This document shows, piece after piece, positions 21,201-33,120 of a stretch of 64,000 nucleotides of DNA. The translations under genes and the position numbers were made by a program. The first letter of the stretch is position 1. Every line of letters starts with the position of its first letter. Origin of the DNA: Entomortierella parvispora (taxonomy: Eukaryota; Mortierellomycota; Mortierellomycetes; Mortierellales; Mortierellaceae); contig OY752146.1 in the NCBI GenBank assembly GCA_963573315.1, positions 2,418,001 to 2,482,000 on the forward strand. Direction: 5' to 3'. The notes under the pieces were generated by a model, which searched no databases, was not told the DNA's origin, and was given only the letters and a program-made list of their open reading frames with translations.

Positions 21201-23337
21201 CAGTGTATCAACAGCGACTCTGGGCTTTTTGGGGCTTTTATGCTCGTGACTCCATGTCACGACTCTACTTTGGGTGGCCCCACGGGATGGATTCATTGGA
21301 GATTACGACAGAGTTGCCAAGGATCAAAGGCTGCATCGGGTTAGGAGGGATGCGGAAATCGCCTTTGAACTCCAGCGGGTTAGAAGTGGCCGTCACAGGC
21401 AAGAGACGAGGCGCTACGACAAAAGCAGAACGGTTACGGCAGGAAAAAAAGTTGATGAAGGCAAAAGCGGTAGCGTTGCAAGTGGAAAGGCATACGTATC
21501 GGATAGCGGATTCGGACTCTGATGATGACGACGATGATAATGACGAGTCAGGGGTAGCCAAGGAACTAGACAGCAGCGATGATGAGATTGGCGACGCGGA
21601 TGCCGGGATGGAAGATGAGCAACCGAATCCCCGCCCTCATCAACACACGCAAAGTGTCTTCACTCGAAACGCGGATGATGTCCCTGCCAAGGAGAGACTG
21701 CCGTCGTTTACAGGACTGAAGATGAGTCTTTTGCAGCGACAGGGCAAGGGCGAAGATATTTCAAAGCGTCCTTCAGGGTCTGGATCCCAGTCTATTGAAG
21801 TGAAGCGCCATCTGGAGCGAATGAGGATGCTTCTGGAGGCCGAAGATGACGTGACAGATGGAGGGACGTATGCTCGCGTGCTGTTTTTAGAAGAGGTAAA
21901 GCTCTGGTCCATTGGCAGGCGTGTAGGTCTTTATTTGCAGTCCAAGAGCAACTCTCAGGTCGGAGGATCCTATTCTTCCGTAAACGTGCCAAATTCCAGT
22001 GTTGCCGATGGGACCGTGGAAGGAAACAGCGGCAGTTTCGTCGACACGACCAACTCAAGTGGTCGCAGTCCGTTTGGACCGTCAGTATCGACGACTGTGG
22101 AGGCAAGCCGGTGTTCCGAGCGGGCTTGGCTGGAAGACAATGAACTTCAAGGACTACAGGCCGATCTGATTGCTTGGGAGCAGGGTCTGCCGCCCAATCT
22201 GCGGTTCCGAAAGGAGGTGGATGAACCGGACATTAACCACAAGATCAATGGACGACTCGGTAAAAAGATCATGAGCGACAATCATTCGTAATATTACGTG
22301 TCGTCTTTAGAGCAGGATCCCTAACATGCACTCTTTCTTTTTTTTTTTCTTTTGTAGGTATCATGACCATGTTTTACTACACAATTACGATCATGCTCCA
22401 GTCGTCTTATTTGCCCATCCCGCAATACCTCAAATCACCTGGCCGCTCCGCCTCTTACAAATCACCAGAGACCTTGACACAAGAATACGATAGCCTGTTT
22501 AGTCGCAGTGGCTCACTTGCGTTCTCAGATGATCAAGATGGATCCACTCCAACACGGATGAAATTTGAATCGGACGACTACTTTTATTCAGGCGGTGGCG
22601 TTCGATCCCCCTACCACAGCCATCAACATCATCGCTCGCTCAGCGCGTCGGAGGGATATTTCAATACCGCCCATCAAATCTGCACCCAGCTGTCGAACGT
22701 CCTGTACCACCATGTCGAATTATTGTTGGACTCTTATCCAAACTGGTGTGGGATCCAACACAAGCTGAACCAGACTCTTATCGCGGCCATGCGAGTTTCT
22801 TGTCTGAACGCCCGTTTAGGATCTAACCCGAAACCGATTCGAGATGAGGCCAAGGCAGGATTCAAGATGGGGAGCGATCTCTTTAAGAGACAAGCCCTCC
22901 TCCCGGATCCCTTGACAGTCCGTGATTGGCCCGCTGAGGAGGATGTGCAGGTGATGTTGGATCTTGAGGAGGAGTTCCGAGAACTGATGACTACTCAAGA
23001 AGAAGCTGAGGCTGAGGCGCTGAGTCGGGAGAATAGTTTGCTGCCAACTCGAGCCAACAGTGAGGGCTATTTCTTTGGGGAGGAAGATGATCAAGGGGAT
23101 CTGCCGTTGTATGGACAGTACGAGGAGGAAGGGTTGCCTGGTGACTTTGTAAACTCGAATTTGTTACAGCAACAGCAGCAGTACATGCCAGTATCGGGGC
23201 AATCATCACAACAACTCCAGCAGCAGGTTCAGGGACAAAGTGCCTACGATATCTTCCCTGCAGATCACGACCATGTTTTTGGACTTGGCGAAGAAGGGTT
23301 CCAGTTCGACTACAACGTGGACCCCAATGTCAATTAG
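18221..23337 (+). CDS. Zn2Cys6 (fungal binuclear cluster) transcription factor
   Basis: Five exons: 18221-18778, 18896-20614, 20704-20878, 20967-22259, 22358-23337; 1574 residues, all phases agree. The zinc cluster is split by intron 1: Cys 179, 182, 189, 195, 198 and 205 give C-x2-C-x6-C-x5-C-x2-C-x6-C. Poly-Gln tracts lie before it and again at about 440-500. After the cluster comes a long disordered region, then a fungal_trans-like middle homology region (FFENACFYYPTINRATVELHLLEPQNPHSL, about 755 onward), interrupted by an acidic DSDSDDDDDDNDES insertion. Family knowledge: a DNA-binding nuclear regulator recognising CGG-type sites. Target genes cannot be inferred. AATAAA lies a few bases after the stop. 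The start at 18221 is the first in-frame ATG after a CT-rich leader. Confidence 0.92.
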
Positions 23338-23558
23338 ACTTAATAAACATTTGACGCGTTTCCCATCCTCTGGCACGTTTCTAACCGTCATGAAGATCTC
23401 GCTCTACTCCTTTAGCTGAAATGTACACATTTGGAGAATTGTGAGATTATTGGGTGGGTGGGACTTTTGATTGTGCGACAATCCAGGTTTTATTGCAAGA
23501 AGAAAAACAGGAGCACACGTTGTTGATTGGCAATGGTACTTTCCAAGTCAATAATAAC

Positions 23559-24975
23559 TTAGAAGGTAAGAGCCTGACCTATAATCCACAACAAAAAAGA
23601 AGGGGAGGAGACGCATTGTTAGAAATCCGCAGTTTTTTGAAAGTCATGAACGGGATCGCTGCGGATGAACACAAAGAACACCAGCAGCGAGCACGAGCCA
23701 AGGAAACCAATGATGAAAAAAGAGACGTACCCTTCTGCTTGCGGTCACCACCGAGCTCGAAGTGCTTGCAGCGCTTCAAGGCGATCTGGTGCTTGTACTT
23801 GCAGACCTGGCACTCCAAACGAAGGACGACCTTCTTGGTGGTCTTGGCCTTCTTGTGGAAGACGGGCTTGGTCTGACCACCATAACCGGACTGCTTCCGG
23901 TCATAACGACGCTTTCCTGTTGATTAAGAATCCATCATTGTTTGAGAAAAAAGTCGAATCCACGATCAAGTTGGTTCCATGATAATGATTCCAGCAAGTA
24001 GATAAAGACGTCCAGAAAACGATATTGTAGATCAGAGATAAAAAGAATGAAGGAAGGGGAGGGTGTTGTCAGTCTTCAATTGCTCAGTGGCATTTCTTAT
24101 CCTTGACAAAAAGGTATCCAGAAACCATACCCTGAGCGAAGAGCGAAGCCTTTCCGGTCTTGTACTGCGAGACCTTGTGGGCAGTGTGCTTCTTGCAGGT
24201 CTTGCCCTTGCAGTAGGTGTTTCTGGTCTTAGGAACGTTAACCTGAGAGATTTGGGAATGGGAAAAAAAGGGGGACACGAAGATGTGAGTTTTTGATGAT
24301 TCCTTCAAAGTGGAAGATGGGTCTCTGAACAAATGACTGATTCTGATCCTCATGGTGTGGGAAAGCGATGTTGATTGGTGATGATGGCTGCTACTTCAAA
24401 GCTCTGCCATTGGTGTCCAGGCGAAATAACTCATCCTGCATGGAATCCATAGTGAACGAGTACATCTTTCTATGGTGAAATCCAAGTCTCCTTTGCGATG
24501 CATCGGCGTTTCTGGAAAAGATCACTGGTTGACTTTTCAAAGTGATCGATGTAGAGCTCCCTCCCACAAAGTCGACTGAGCTGATGTATAGATGTCTGTT
24601 TCGCCATGCATGAATTCATCCAAAAGATTGTCCAGTTGCTGCTTTCGGTCGGTTGTCCTGTTGCCATCCGCAAAGAAATAACCTCCAGTCTCCATTTCTC
24701 GTCTTGAATAGTTCCCGTAAAAGAATTGTCTAGGATGCTGAATGTTGATGTGGGGTTTTGGGTTGATGATGAACGCTCCTTCCATGTTGCATGAAAACAG
24801 GACATGCGTCGAGATGTCGCCCCAAAGATATTTTCCAATAAAACGGTTGATAGTTGATCCTGGATGAAGCAGCATGCGTGGATGGTCCTGAGGGTGAACG
24901 AGGCGATGCAGAGATGGATCGATTGATGGATGCCTCACGGAGGCATTGGATGCAGGACCTCTCGTCCCATACCAT
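23559..24975 (-). CDS. RPL42: Large-subunit ribosomal protein eL42 (L36a/L44 family)
   Basis: Four exons on the minus strand: 24973-24975 (ATG only), 24131-24242, 23731-23916 and 23559-23578. The model gives exactly 106 residues, the family's standard length. Exons 2 and 3 read [19 protein letters not shown] and [20 protein letters not shown], and the last 20-nt exon adds QALTF after KQKG. The zinc-binding Cys pairs are present. Residue 56 is Pro, the form linked in yeasts to cycloheximide sensitivity (Gln gives resistance). The first exon is inferred: ATG|GTATGG at 24973 is the only ATG-GT in the 730 nt upstream, and the family begins Met-Val. An unspliced alternative would add a 35-residue leader from 24353, which I think is wrong. 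Confidence 0.9.
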
Positions 24976-25608
24976 TTTGATTAAGATTGTTGCACAGAAA
25001 GAGAGACTGCTTAGATTTCCACACCGACATGGATCTAATACGGGAGGATCTTTCTAAGCCACCGCCTCGATCAGTCCCCTCCTTCCCTCTTTCCCCACCC
25101 CGCACTCATCACATTTCTATGATATCCTCTCTCGTCGTACTTTTGCGTGAACCCTCTCACCGCCCCTGCTTCCTTTCATATTACTTTGCTGCTGGCAGTG
25201 CCCGGGCTGGCGGGTTCGTCCTATGCCCAGCATGACCACTGATGCAGACGCGGCTAGATATGATAGATTTGGACAAATACCCCAAATACCAGGCTTCGAC
25301 CATAGCCAGCGGGGGTGCCTGAAGTTTTCTACGAGGATATCACGATCTGTCCCCATCGCGTCGAAAGGAGGTGGCAACCTATCCTGGCGGGCACGCAGGA
25401 AAAGATAGCATGGGACATGCAGATTGCCACCAATAAAGTTGGGTCTCCAGAGAGCCAATCAACGCTTTACGCGTCCAACGTCCCTCTCTCTCTCTCTCCC
25501 AGCAAGCAAGGGTCAAGAAAGAGGGTGTACGTTCCTTTTCTTCTCTCCTCTCTTCTTCATTCCCCATCAACCCTTCTCGCCCTTCCCTCCCTCCCCACAT
25601 CTCCTCCC
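24976..25608. other. Divergent intergenic region, eL42 / Mpd1-like
   Basis: 633 nt between the inferred eL42 ATG and the isomerase ATG, CT-rich on the isomerase side (25480-25600). No separate gene is supported. Confidence 0.5.
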
Positions 25609-27328
25609 ATGAAGCACAGTCTCGCCTCCATCGCCCTCGGCGCCCTGCTCCTCTCGCAGTCCGCCATGGCCGGCCTCTACTCCTCTAACGACAAGGTCGT
25701 CGAGGTCACCTCCAGCACCTTCAAGTCCGAAGTCATGGATTCAGACGTAAAACATCTCTTTGTTCTTCATGCTCAGGACTTGTGCATCAGCCAAAGTCAT
25801 CAAAAGACTAATGAATCCCTCTCTGACCTTGCCTAGCATCTCGTCATGGTCGAGTTCTATGCGCCTTGGTGTGGCCACTGCAAAAAGTACGTGAGCTCCT
25901 CACCTTTCAAAAGTACTTCAGAAAAATCACGACCTTCGTCTTACTAAACATCATTCTTTCCTCCACTGTTAGCTTGACCCCTCATTACAAGGCGGCTGCC
26001 CAGAACTTGCATGGAATCGTCAAGTTGGCCGCCATCGATTGCGACGATGACAAGAACAGACCCACATGTGCCGAGTATGGCATTCAAGGTACGCATGAAC
26101 TGAAGGAACAAGAGAATGGCAGGGACTGATGGCCTGTTCATCCTTTCCATTTGACTGACATGGCTATTATAACTCCAACGAATAGGGTTCCCTACTATCA
26201 AGGTTTTCCCCGCCAACAGAAAGGGAAAGAAGGGCGTCAAGTACCCTGAGGATTACCAAGGCCCTCGGGAAGCCAAGGGCATTGTTGACCATTTGATCAA
26301 GAGGATTCCCAACGATATTCAACTGGTCTCTGCTAATCCATCGAGTGAGAAGATTATCAACATTGACGAATTGGCCGCCGACCAGGTACGGAGACATATA
26401 CACTACACTCAAAGCGTTACTCTCATGCCGATTCGTATAGGTACTTACATCCTGTTCTGCCAAATAGGATAAACCACGCGCCGTCCTCTTCACCAAGAAG
26501 TCGATTTCCAGCAACATGTACAAGGGACTGGCGACAGACATGAAGGACAGGATGATTGTTGCAGAGTTCCGCGCCCCCAGCAACGACGTCTTGAAGAAGT
26601 ACAATGTTGACAGTCTTCCAGCTCTCGTTGTCTTCCCCAAGGGTAGCGAGGAGCCCATCAGCTATACTGGAGATATGAAGCGCGATCCCTTGTCAGAATT
26701 CCTTAATCAACACGTCGAACCCTCTTCCAAGGACAGCAAGAACTACAAGCGATCCAGCACCAACAACGACAGCAAACCAAAGGCCCCTGTGGTTGAGTTC
26801 GACCCCAAAATTACAAAAATCGAGAACCAGGTCGAGCTCAAGTTGGAGTGTCTGGACAAGAGCGTTGGATCGTGTGTGATTGCATTCCTGGTGCTTGAGC
26901 CCGAGTACGAAGAATCTAGGGATGCGCATGCAGAAAACATGAAGACGTTGGAGCAGATCAAGAAGGCAACCCATGATGCCGGTAAAGCCATTCATGTCAT
27001 TTGGATGGATGCACTGGACAAGAGCGTGGTCAAGTTTATGAACCAATTCCAGATCTCCAGCGACATCCCTGGTTTGTTGTTGATCAACCCTGGAAAGAAG
27101 GCCTTTGTGCCGTTTGTCGGCTATGGTTTTGATGTTGAGGGAATCCAAAGCTGGCTTGCGGACTCTACCACCAAACCCAACCGCGCCTTCCCCTATACCT
27201 TTGATCCCTCCCTCTCACCCAAGCAGGCTCCCAAGGTCGAACCCAAGGAGAAGGTTGATGAGACCAAGGAAGAGACCAGGGAAGAAGTCAAGGAAAGCAA
27301 GAAGGAAAATATCAAGGACGAGTTGTAG
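25609..27328 (+). CDS. ER protein disulfide isomerase, Mpd1/P5-like
   Basis: Five exons: 25609-25746, 25837-25886, 25973-26088, 26186-26385, 26468-27328; 454 residues. A signal peptide MKHSLASIALGALLLSQSAMA is followed by one thioredoxin domain with active site FYAPWCGHCK (Cys 58 and 61) and the cis-Pro segment GFPTIKVFP. A second, redox-inactive thioredoxin-like region follows (about 165-250) and the tail is Lys/Glu-rich. It ends in KDEL, the ER-retrieval signal. The arrangement matches Mpd1/P5 disulfide isomerases, which form and shuffle disulfides in the ER lumen. A decayed partial duplicate follows directly at 27409. Confidence 0.93.
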
Positions 27329-27408
27329 ATACGTGGCACTTCTCTTTCATCTAAAAACATCAAAACCCCCAATAAAAAAAAGAGAAAAGACCGCTCAAAC
27401 TCTTTTCA

Positions 27409-28038
27409 GTGGATTCAGATGTAAAGAGCTCTCGATCCTTCTTTCACTATGGAATCGCTTCGTCAATGCAAACAACTAATTTCATCCCATTTCAATCCCA
27501 TTTTTTTTTCGTCTATTGCTATGACTCCAATGCCAAGCCAGCAATTGGTCGTCTTCAACTTTTTTGCCTTCTGGGGTGGCCATTGCAAGCGGTACTCCTC
27601 ATATATCGATATTCTTTTTCAGACAGAAATGTCCCGTGCAGCATGCTAGAATCCCCTCCCTTTTTCTTTATCAGATTTGTCCCGCAGTATAAAGCTGTAG
27701 CTCAAGGGATGAGAGGAGAAAATGTCAAAGTCGTGGTTGTGGATGGTTCTGCAGAGATGAATGCTGCTCTTGTCAACGAATACACGAAACAAGGTAACAA
27801 AAAAAGGAGTTTCCTGGCGCGTCTTGACAAAAAAAATCTTTGCTATGACACGACCACACGGGAACGCGTTCTCATCAGGTTTTTTCTGACCGTCAAGATC
27901 ATTCGAAAGGGTGAACCTCCTTTGAGCTACGAGGGCCACCGAAACACAAAAGGCATTGTCGACCACCTTCTACTCCATCTTGATCATCGGAACAGCTCCG
28001 TGTCTGCTCCTACTTTTCTTACAAAAGAAGAGCTATAG
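27409..28038 (+). pseudogene. Partial tandem copy of the Mpd1-like gene, decayed
   Basis: Starts with GTGGATTCAGATGTAAAG, matching the exon-1 end and donor of the upstream gene. Recognisable exons then follow: 27542-27591 (50 nt, as in the parent), 27675-27793 (119 against 116 nt) and about 27879-28038. Exon 2 reads VVFNFFAFWGGHCKR, so the first active-site Cys is Gly. There is no signal-peptide exon. Joining exon 3 to exon 4 at the conserved sites puts a stop in frame (T-run, phase off by one), although reading through that intron stays open. Homology (GIVDHLL) ends in TKEEL, an ER-retrieval-like end. It is most likely a pseudogene; a short expressed form is not excluded. Confidence 0.75.
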
Positions 28039-28090
28039 TATTAAACATGATTTTATTCTGAGGGATGTAGATGAATGGAGTCCAGATGTT

Positions 28091-30236
28091 TTAAGCAACA
28101 ACACCAGTTGCTATTGGGGCAGCAACTTCTACCATGGTCTCCATTAAAGGGGTCGGGGTGAGTGTCTCTGGCACTTGCGAGTCAGAAGAGATATCGACGT
28201 CGGTGTTGGTACTCGGTTTCTGGACCACTTCAGGGATATGTTCAGCAGAACTGTGGCCCTGCGGCAAGGATGTCTCTGTGAAAGTAGAATCCACTTCTGG
28301 CTCTGCATTGAGATTGATTGTAGTCGGAGCATCGGTAGGGAAAGGAGTTTCAGTCTCGTTAGCTCCAACCTTGCCATCAGGCAGAGTAGATGGTAAGTCG
28401 TCGACTGGCGAGCTTCTCGGTGAAAGGATTCTTGGGCGTGCGTTCACAGATGCTGCGGTCTGAAGCGCTGAATGGAGCTCAGCAACTTGACTCGGCAATG
28501 AGGAAGTCTGCACAGAGAGGCCGTGTGTTCGTGCGCCATCGAGCACTGGAGCAAGGACCTGTGTAGTTTCATCTCCTGTGGCCGTATCATTGCCTGTGTC
28601 CATAGTTGCTGGGGGTTGTTCCTGTAACTGACTTTGCGAGGCGCTCTTCTGGTCCAACTCAAGTTGCTTCAAGGCTTCTGAACTTGTGGATGCGGTTGCC
28701 ATGGCAATCTCCTTTCCGTCCGTTGGCTCTCCTTTGTTTCCTTTGTGTGCATGCTCCCTTTTTTGCTTCTTTGCCAGCTCTTTCTTTTTCCTGTTCTCTT
28801 CCTTCTCTCTTTGTGCTGCAGCAATGGACGATCGTCTACTCCTGATCCGAGCTGACTTGATCATGATCGAGGCCACCATCTCTGGCTCGAGTGGTGCTTT
28901 GACATAGTGGCGATAGTTGCTCCGGATCCAATGCACGTACTCGCTCCTGACACTTTGAGCATCCACGTCCCAGTGAGCTATTTTGAGGCAGGGGAGTCAA
29001 TACTAGGGAAAAGGAAGAGATTGATCATAGCCAAAGGTTTCCATGTTTGTTTGTTTGTTTCCACTTACGATCGTGCATGCCGCCCTTCCAAGACTTGAAG
29101 ATGAAATTGGTAGGCATGAGCTTTTCAATGATCTGCTGGCTCAATTGCTGTGTTGCCACAAAAGCACAAATCGGGTCCGCTGTTCCATGCAGTAACAAGG
29201 TCGGTAACTGGGCCGGGAAATGTTTCCATCTTTTGTTCAACACCTTTTGACCCTGATAGATCATGTCGCCCAAACATTGCATCGACACACTGTCTAGAAT
29301 TAATCCGTCTTCCCGATGACGTTCCTGCTCCGCCAGATTGCGTGTCAGCTCCTCGGGAACAACGGGGAATCGAATGGGGAGATGAGGATACCATTTCCCT
29401 AGTCGGTTGTACGTCGCTGGGAATTTGGATCCGGCACCGACGAGTGTAGGTTTGAGGTAGGGCGAGGATGAGATAATACCGGCGAGGGAAGTGATGCGAA
29501 CTCCGAGTCCGCAAACATAGTTCAGAGCGAGCGCGCCACCCATGCCATGACCCATGAGAAAGATGGGCTTTTGAGGGCGCGAGGCACACGCGCGGTCGAT
29601 GGCACTATCAATCTCCTTCAGGAGGGCGTCGTATCTTTTTATTGTTCGCGGTGAAGAGAAATCAGCGGTTAGACTTGTAATTGGGTCGACATGTTTTGTG
29701 TGAGAGACAGGGTGCAAGGGAGACTTGTGTTGTTGCATTGATCATGGCCCTTCTTACCCTCCTGTGATACCTTGTGAATCTGCTCGAACGCCTGTTTCAC
29801 CGAACCCTGGTAGATCAAAAGACTGGACTTCAATGCCTTTGCCGGCGAAAGCTGAAAACATGGGTTGGTATCGCTCACAATGTTCAACCACGTCATGAAC
29901 AAATACGATGACAGATTGAACGGGCACACCCACAGGATGCCAGGTTTTTGTAAAGATCCAGATGCTGCCGTCATGATCGGGATGCGTTTGAGGCGTAGTT
30001 CCATGACCGTTGTTCTTGCCACCCTTGTGTTTGGGAGCCGAGGGCCGATCTTTAGTAGGGGAATAGAAGAGGCTGGTGGAGCTTTTGACCCAAGAGTTTA
30101 CAACACGGCAAGACTTTTCGGTATTATTCTTCCGTTGGCTCGCGCCATTGTTACCACAGCTCTTTATGTGTTCGTTAAAGGAGTTGATGAGGGGAGCCAC
30201 ACCGGTCGCAACCCCTGTCGGCTGAACAAAGGGCAT
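28091..30236 (-). CDS. Monoacylglycerol-lipase-like alpha/beta hydrolase, Ser nucleophile replaced by Gly
   Basis: Three exons, complement(28091-28977, 29069-29634, 29758-30236), 643 residues. Splicing gives GITGG|YDALLKEID and GGMHD|PHWDV. Residues about 95-370 are an alpha/beta hydrolase resembling MGL/Yju3: VIVFVHDVVEHCERYQPM, GIEVQSFDLPGFGETG, FLMGHGMGGALALNY, HGTADPIC and GGMHD. The acid (Asp 313) and His (347) are present, but the elbow is GHGMGG where the family has GHSMGG, so position 190 is Gly. The last ~270 residues are a disordered, charged tail (an EENRKKKELAKKQKREH segment, then Ser/Thr/Pro-rich). Family role: releasing glycerol and fatty acid from monoacylglycerol at lipid droplets or membranes. 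This copy may be inactive. Confidence 0.88.
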
Positions 30237-31006
30237 GTTGGTATTACAAAGGACTACTACGAACGAGAGTGAGGAGTGAGCAAGAGAAAGCTTAGGAGTT
30301 AAAGTGAAGGCGCTTGCGCACTAGAACAAAGACAAGTGCGCGGAGAAGGAAGGAGGAAAACAAGGTGGAGGTGGCGCAACAGTTGTGACAGAAACAGATC
30401 GATGGTTGTTCAACGGACAAAAGCGATAAACTTGAAGCAGCCTTGGGGTACATGGGAACATTAAAAAGAGAGAAAAAAAAGTCATCTCGGTGCATTGTGT
30501 CATCGTTCCTGAAAGAACCGTTCAAGATCCTTCTTGAGTGAGATCGACGATCACCATTCACTGATCATTTCCCTTTTCTTTGAGAGAGAGGACCTTTCTT
30601 CCTACCAGATGCACACTTTCATTCTCCCTTTACAGCAAACAAGCGATTGCTTAGCCCGGTGTTCTGAAGCTAGAACGTCCGCAAGAGAACATGAGGAAGC
30701 AGACGCAGAGAACAAAAAAAAGGCCGTTACAACCGCTCCTAACATCTGCCCAAAGATAGACCAGTAAGATAAGGAATGTCAGCCTGACTTGGACAAAAGA
30801 AGGCGACTTTCATCATCAGGAGCAACTCTTCCTTTCAAACTCTTCCTTCTTACTAGTTCTGGCTCTGCTCCTCCCTCTTCTTATAACACTTACTCTTCCT
30901 CTCACTGCACTGAACGGCTGTTCTACCCTGGTACAATCTCACCAGCAAAACTCGAGTCGCGACGTTTTCAGAAAGTAATTGACCTCGTCTCCAACACCGA
31001 ATCGCA
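30237..31006. other. Divergent intergenic region
   Basis: 770 nt between the lipase-like gene and the EHD gene. Short A-rich and CT-rich tracts are present (CT-rich just before 31007). No gene is seen. Confidence 0.6.
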
Positions 31007-33101
31007 ATGGGCTTTGGACAAGAAGTTAAAAAGAAGACTGAAGCCATCAGGACAGGTCTTAAAGGCGGTCTCAGTAGCGGCCCTAATACCCCGGTGGAAG
31101 ACATGGTCCATGCAAGCGGTCCCACGGACGATTACGGCTACACCAAACAGTCCTCTGTGAACAACAACAACGATTACTATGGCGAAGAGATTCTGAAGAC
31201 CGCAGGCAACGTCTCCAGTCCAGCGCCCTCCGTATATTCCACTCGGTCAGGAACCACGCCCGTTGGAAAGGCCTCCTACCAGGAGCACAAAAAAAACAAG
31301 TTTAGCAAAAGTCATGCTGGTCCTAGCCATGGCGGCGGCGCAGGAGGATACAATCACGAGCGAGATTATTCACCGGCACCTTCGAGACCGCAGTCAATGG
31401 CATACCATGGGATTGCGGGAGGAGGGTCATTCTCAAATCTGATCCATGACGACTACAGGCCGTTGATGGATGAACTCAAGGATACATACCGACGAAAGAT
31501 CCGCCCACTGGAAACAACCTACAACTTTGAGGGCTTTCATTCCGCGCCATTGTCGGACAGTGATATTGAGGCCAAGCCAATGGTACTCCTCTTGGGCCAA
31601 TATAGCACCGGAAAGACCACTTTTATTCGCTCCCTAACTGAATGCGACTATCCAGGATCTCATATCGGAGTTGAACCTACGGTAAAAACAGTGGGCTTGC
31701 CATCGTTACCGTTTGTTGACGACATCTGCAGTTGATCTGACCTCCTTCCCTCAATCTTTGCCCCATTGCTCTACTTTCTAGACGGATAAGTTTGTTGCAG
31801 TGATGAACGGCATCGAGTCGCGTGTCATCCCTGGAAACGCCGCGGCCGTGACCGCTGACATGCCTTTCCGAGGGCTCAATAAGTTTGGACAGGCCTTCCT
31901 CACCCGTTTCCAAGTTGCTCAATGCCCATCTCCTCTGCTCGAGAATATGACTCTGATCGATACCCCAGGTATTCTCGCTGGCAACAAACAAAGAATCGAG
32001 CGTGGCTATGATTTCACAAAGACGATCGAATGGTTTGCGGAGCGGGCAGATCTGATCCTCTTGTTCTTTGACTCGCACAAACTGGATATTTCCGATGAGT
32101 TCAAATCCTCGATCTACGCCCTCAAGGGCCAAGAAGAAAAAGTACGCGTTATTCTCAACAAGTCAGATATGGTCAACCAACAACAGCTGATGCGCGTCTA
32201 TGGCGCCTTGATGTGGTCCCTCGGCAAGGTGATTCAGACTCCAGAAGTCATGAGGGTTTACCTGGGATCGTTCTGGCTCAATCGGCCCCCTAACGCGTTT
32301 GAGGACTGTCGTGTGCTTCTGGACGCAGAGCAAGCGGACCTGATCAAGGATTTGAGGGACTTGCCACGAAACGCCGCTATTCGAAAAGTGAACGAGATTG
32401 TCAAGCGAGCTCGATTGGCCAAGGTGCACGCGTATCTTATTGGACACCTCAAGAAGGAAATGCCGGCCGTCTTTGGTAAGACATCCAAGCAACAGGAGTT
32501 GATACGGGACTTGGAAAAAGAGTTTTCGAAGGTCCAGCAGGTCTACTCCATCCCCGAAGGTGATTTCCCTAACGTAGAAAAGTTCCGTCAGTCACTGCGT
32601 GCGTACAAGTTTGAGTCGTTTTCAAAGATCAAGGAACCTATCTTGCAGGTTGCCGAGGAAGCTCTCTCGATAGACTTGCCAAAGCTGATGCGTCGGTTCC
32701 CACAGGGCAACCCGCTTCTGGATCAGGCACAGAGAAACCCTTTCCTGGTTCCAGAATCGAACAACAACTTGTTAAATCCTGGAGGTGGAGAGATCCCACC
32801 CAGTTATTGGCACTTTGCGAGTGTGGACAAGGCGAGTGCAATGCCCGTGTTCATGAGCTTGAGGCCTGTGGAGGGAAGGATCCATGGAGGGACAGCAAAA
32901 CCATACTTGATGAGCACAGGATTGTCGATGGAGATCTTGGCCAAGGTGTGGACACTGGCGGATTGGGATGCGAACGGATATCTAGACGAAAATGAGTTTG
33001 CAGTGGCCATGCATCTGATTCGAGCGGTAGAAAACGGTGGCGAGAGTGTGCTACCAGAGACGTTGCCAAGAGCCATGATCCCATCGTACACAGCCTTTTG
33101 A
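31007..33101 (+). CDS. EH-domain ATPase (EHD/RME-1-like dynamin-related protein)
   Basis: Two exons, 31007-31681 and 31782-33101, 664 residues. The intron joins GVEPT|TDKFVAVM, the usual EHD sequence. The P-loop GQYSTGKT is at 197-204, DTPG at 285-288 and NKSD follows; a helical region comes next. A C-terminal EH domain carries an EF-hand loop DWDANGYLDENEF and LPRAMIPSY. Family knowledge: EHD proteins oligomerise on and tubulate endosomal membranes, and the EH domain binds NPF motifs during recycling. The N-terminal ~165 residues are a Ser/Gly/Asn-rich extension not present in animal EHDs (about 540 residues). The duplicated repeat module begins about 20 nt after its stop. Confidence 0.94.
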
Positions 33102-33120
33102 AGAGGGCATTAAGTTCTCT

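Noticed and set aside
24243-24972. Possible snoRNA in the long eL42 intron
   Set aside because: I looked for a C box (TGATGA) on the gene's strand and found none; TGATGA occurs only on the opposite strand without a convincing D-box spacing.
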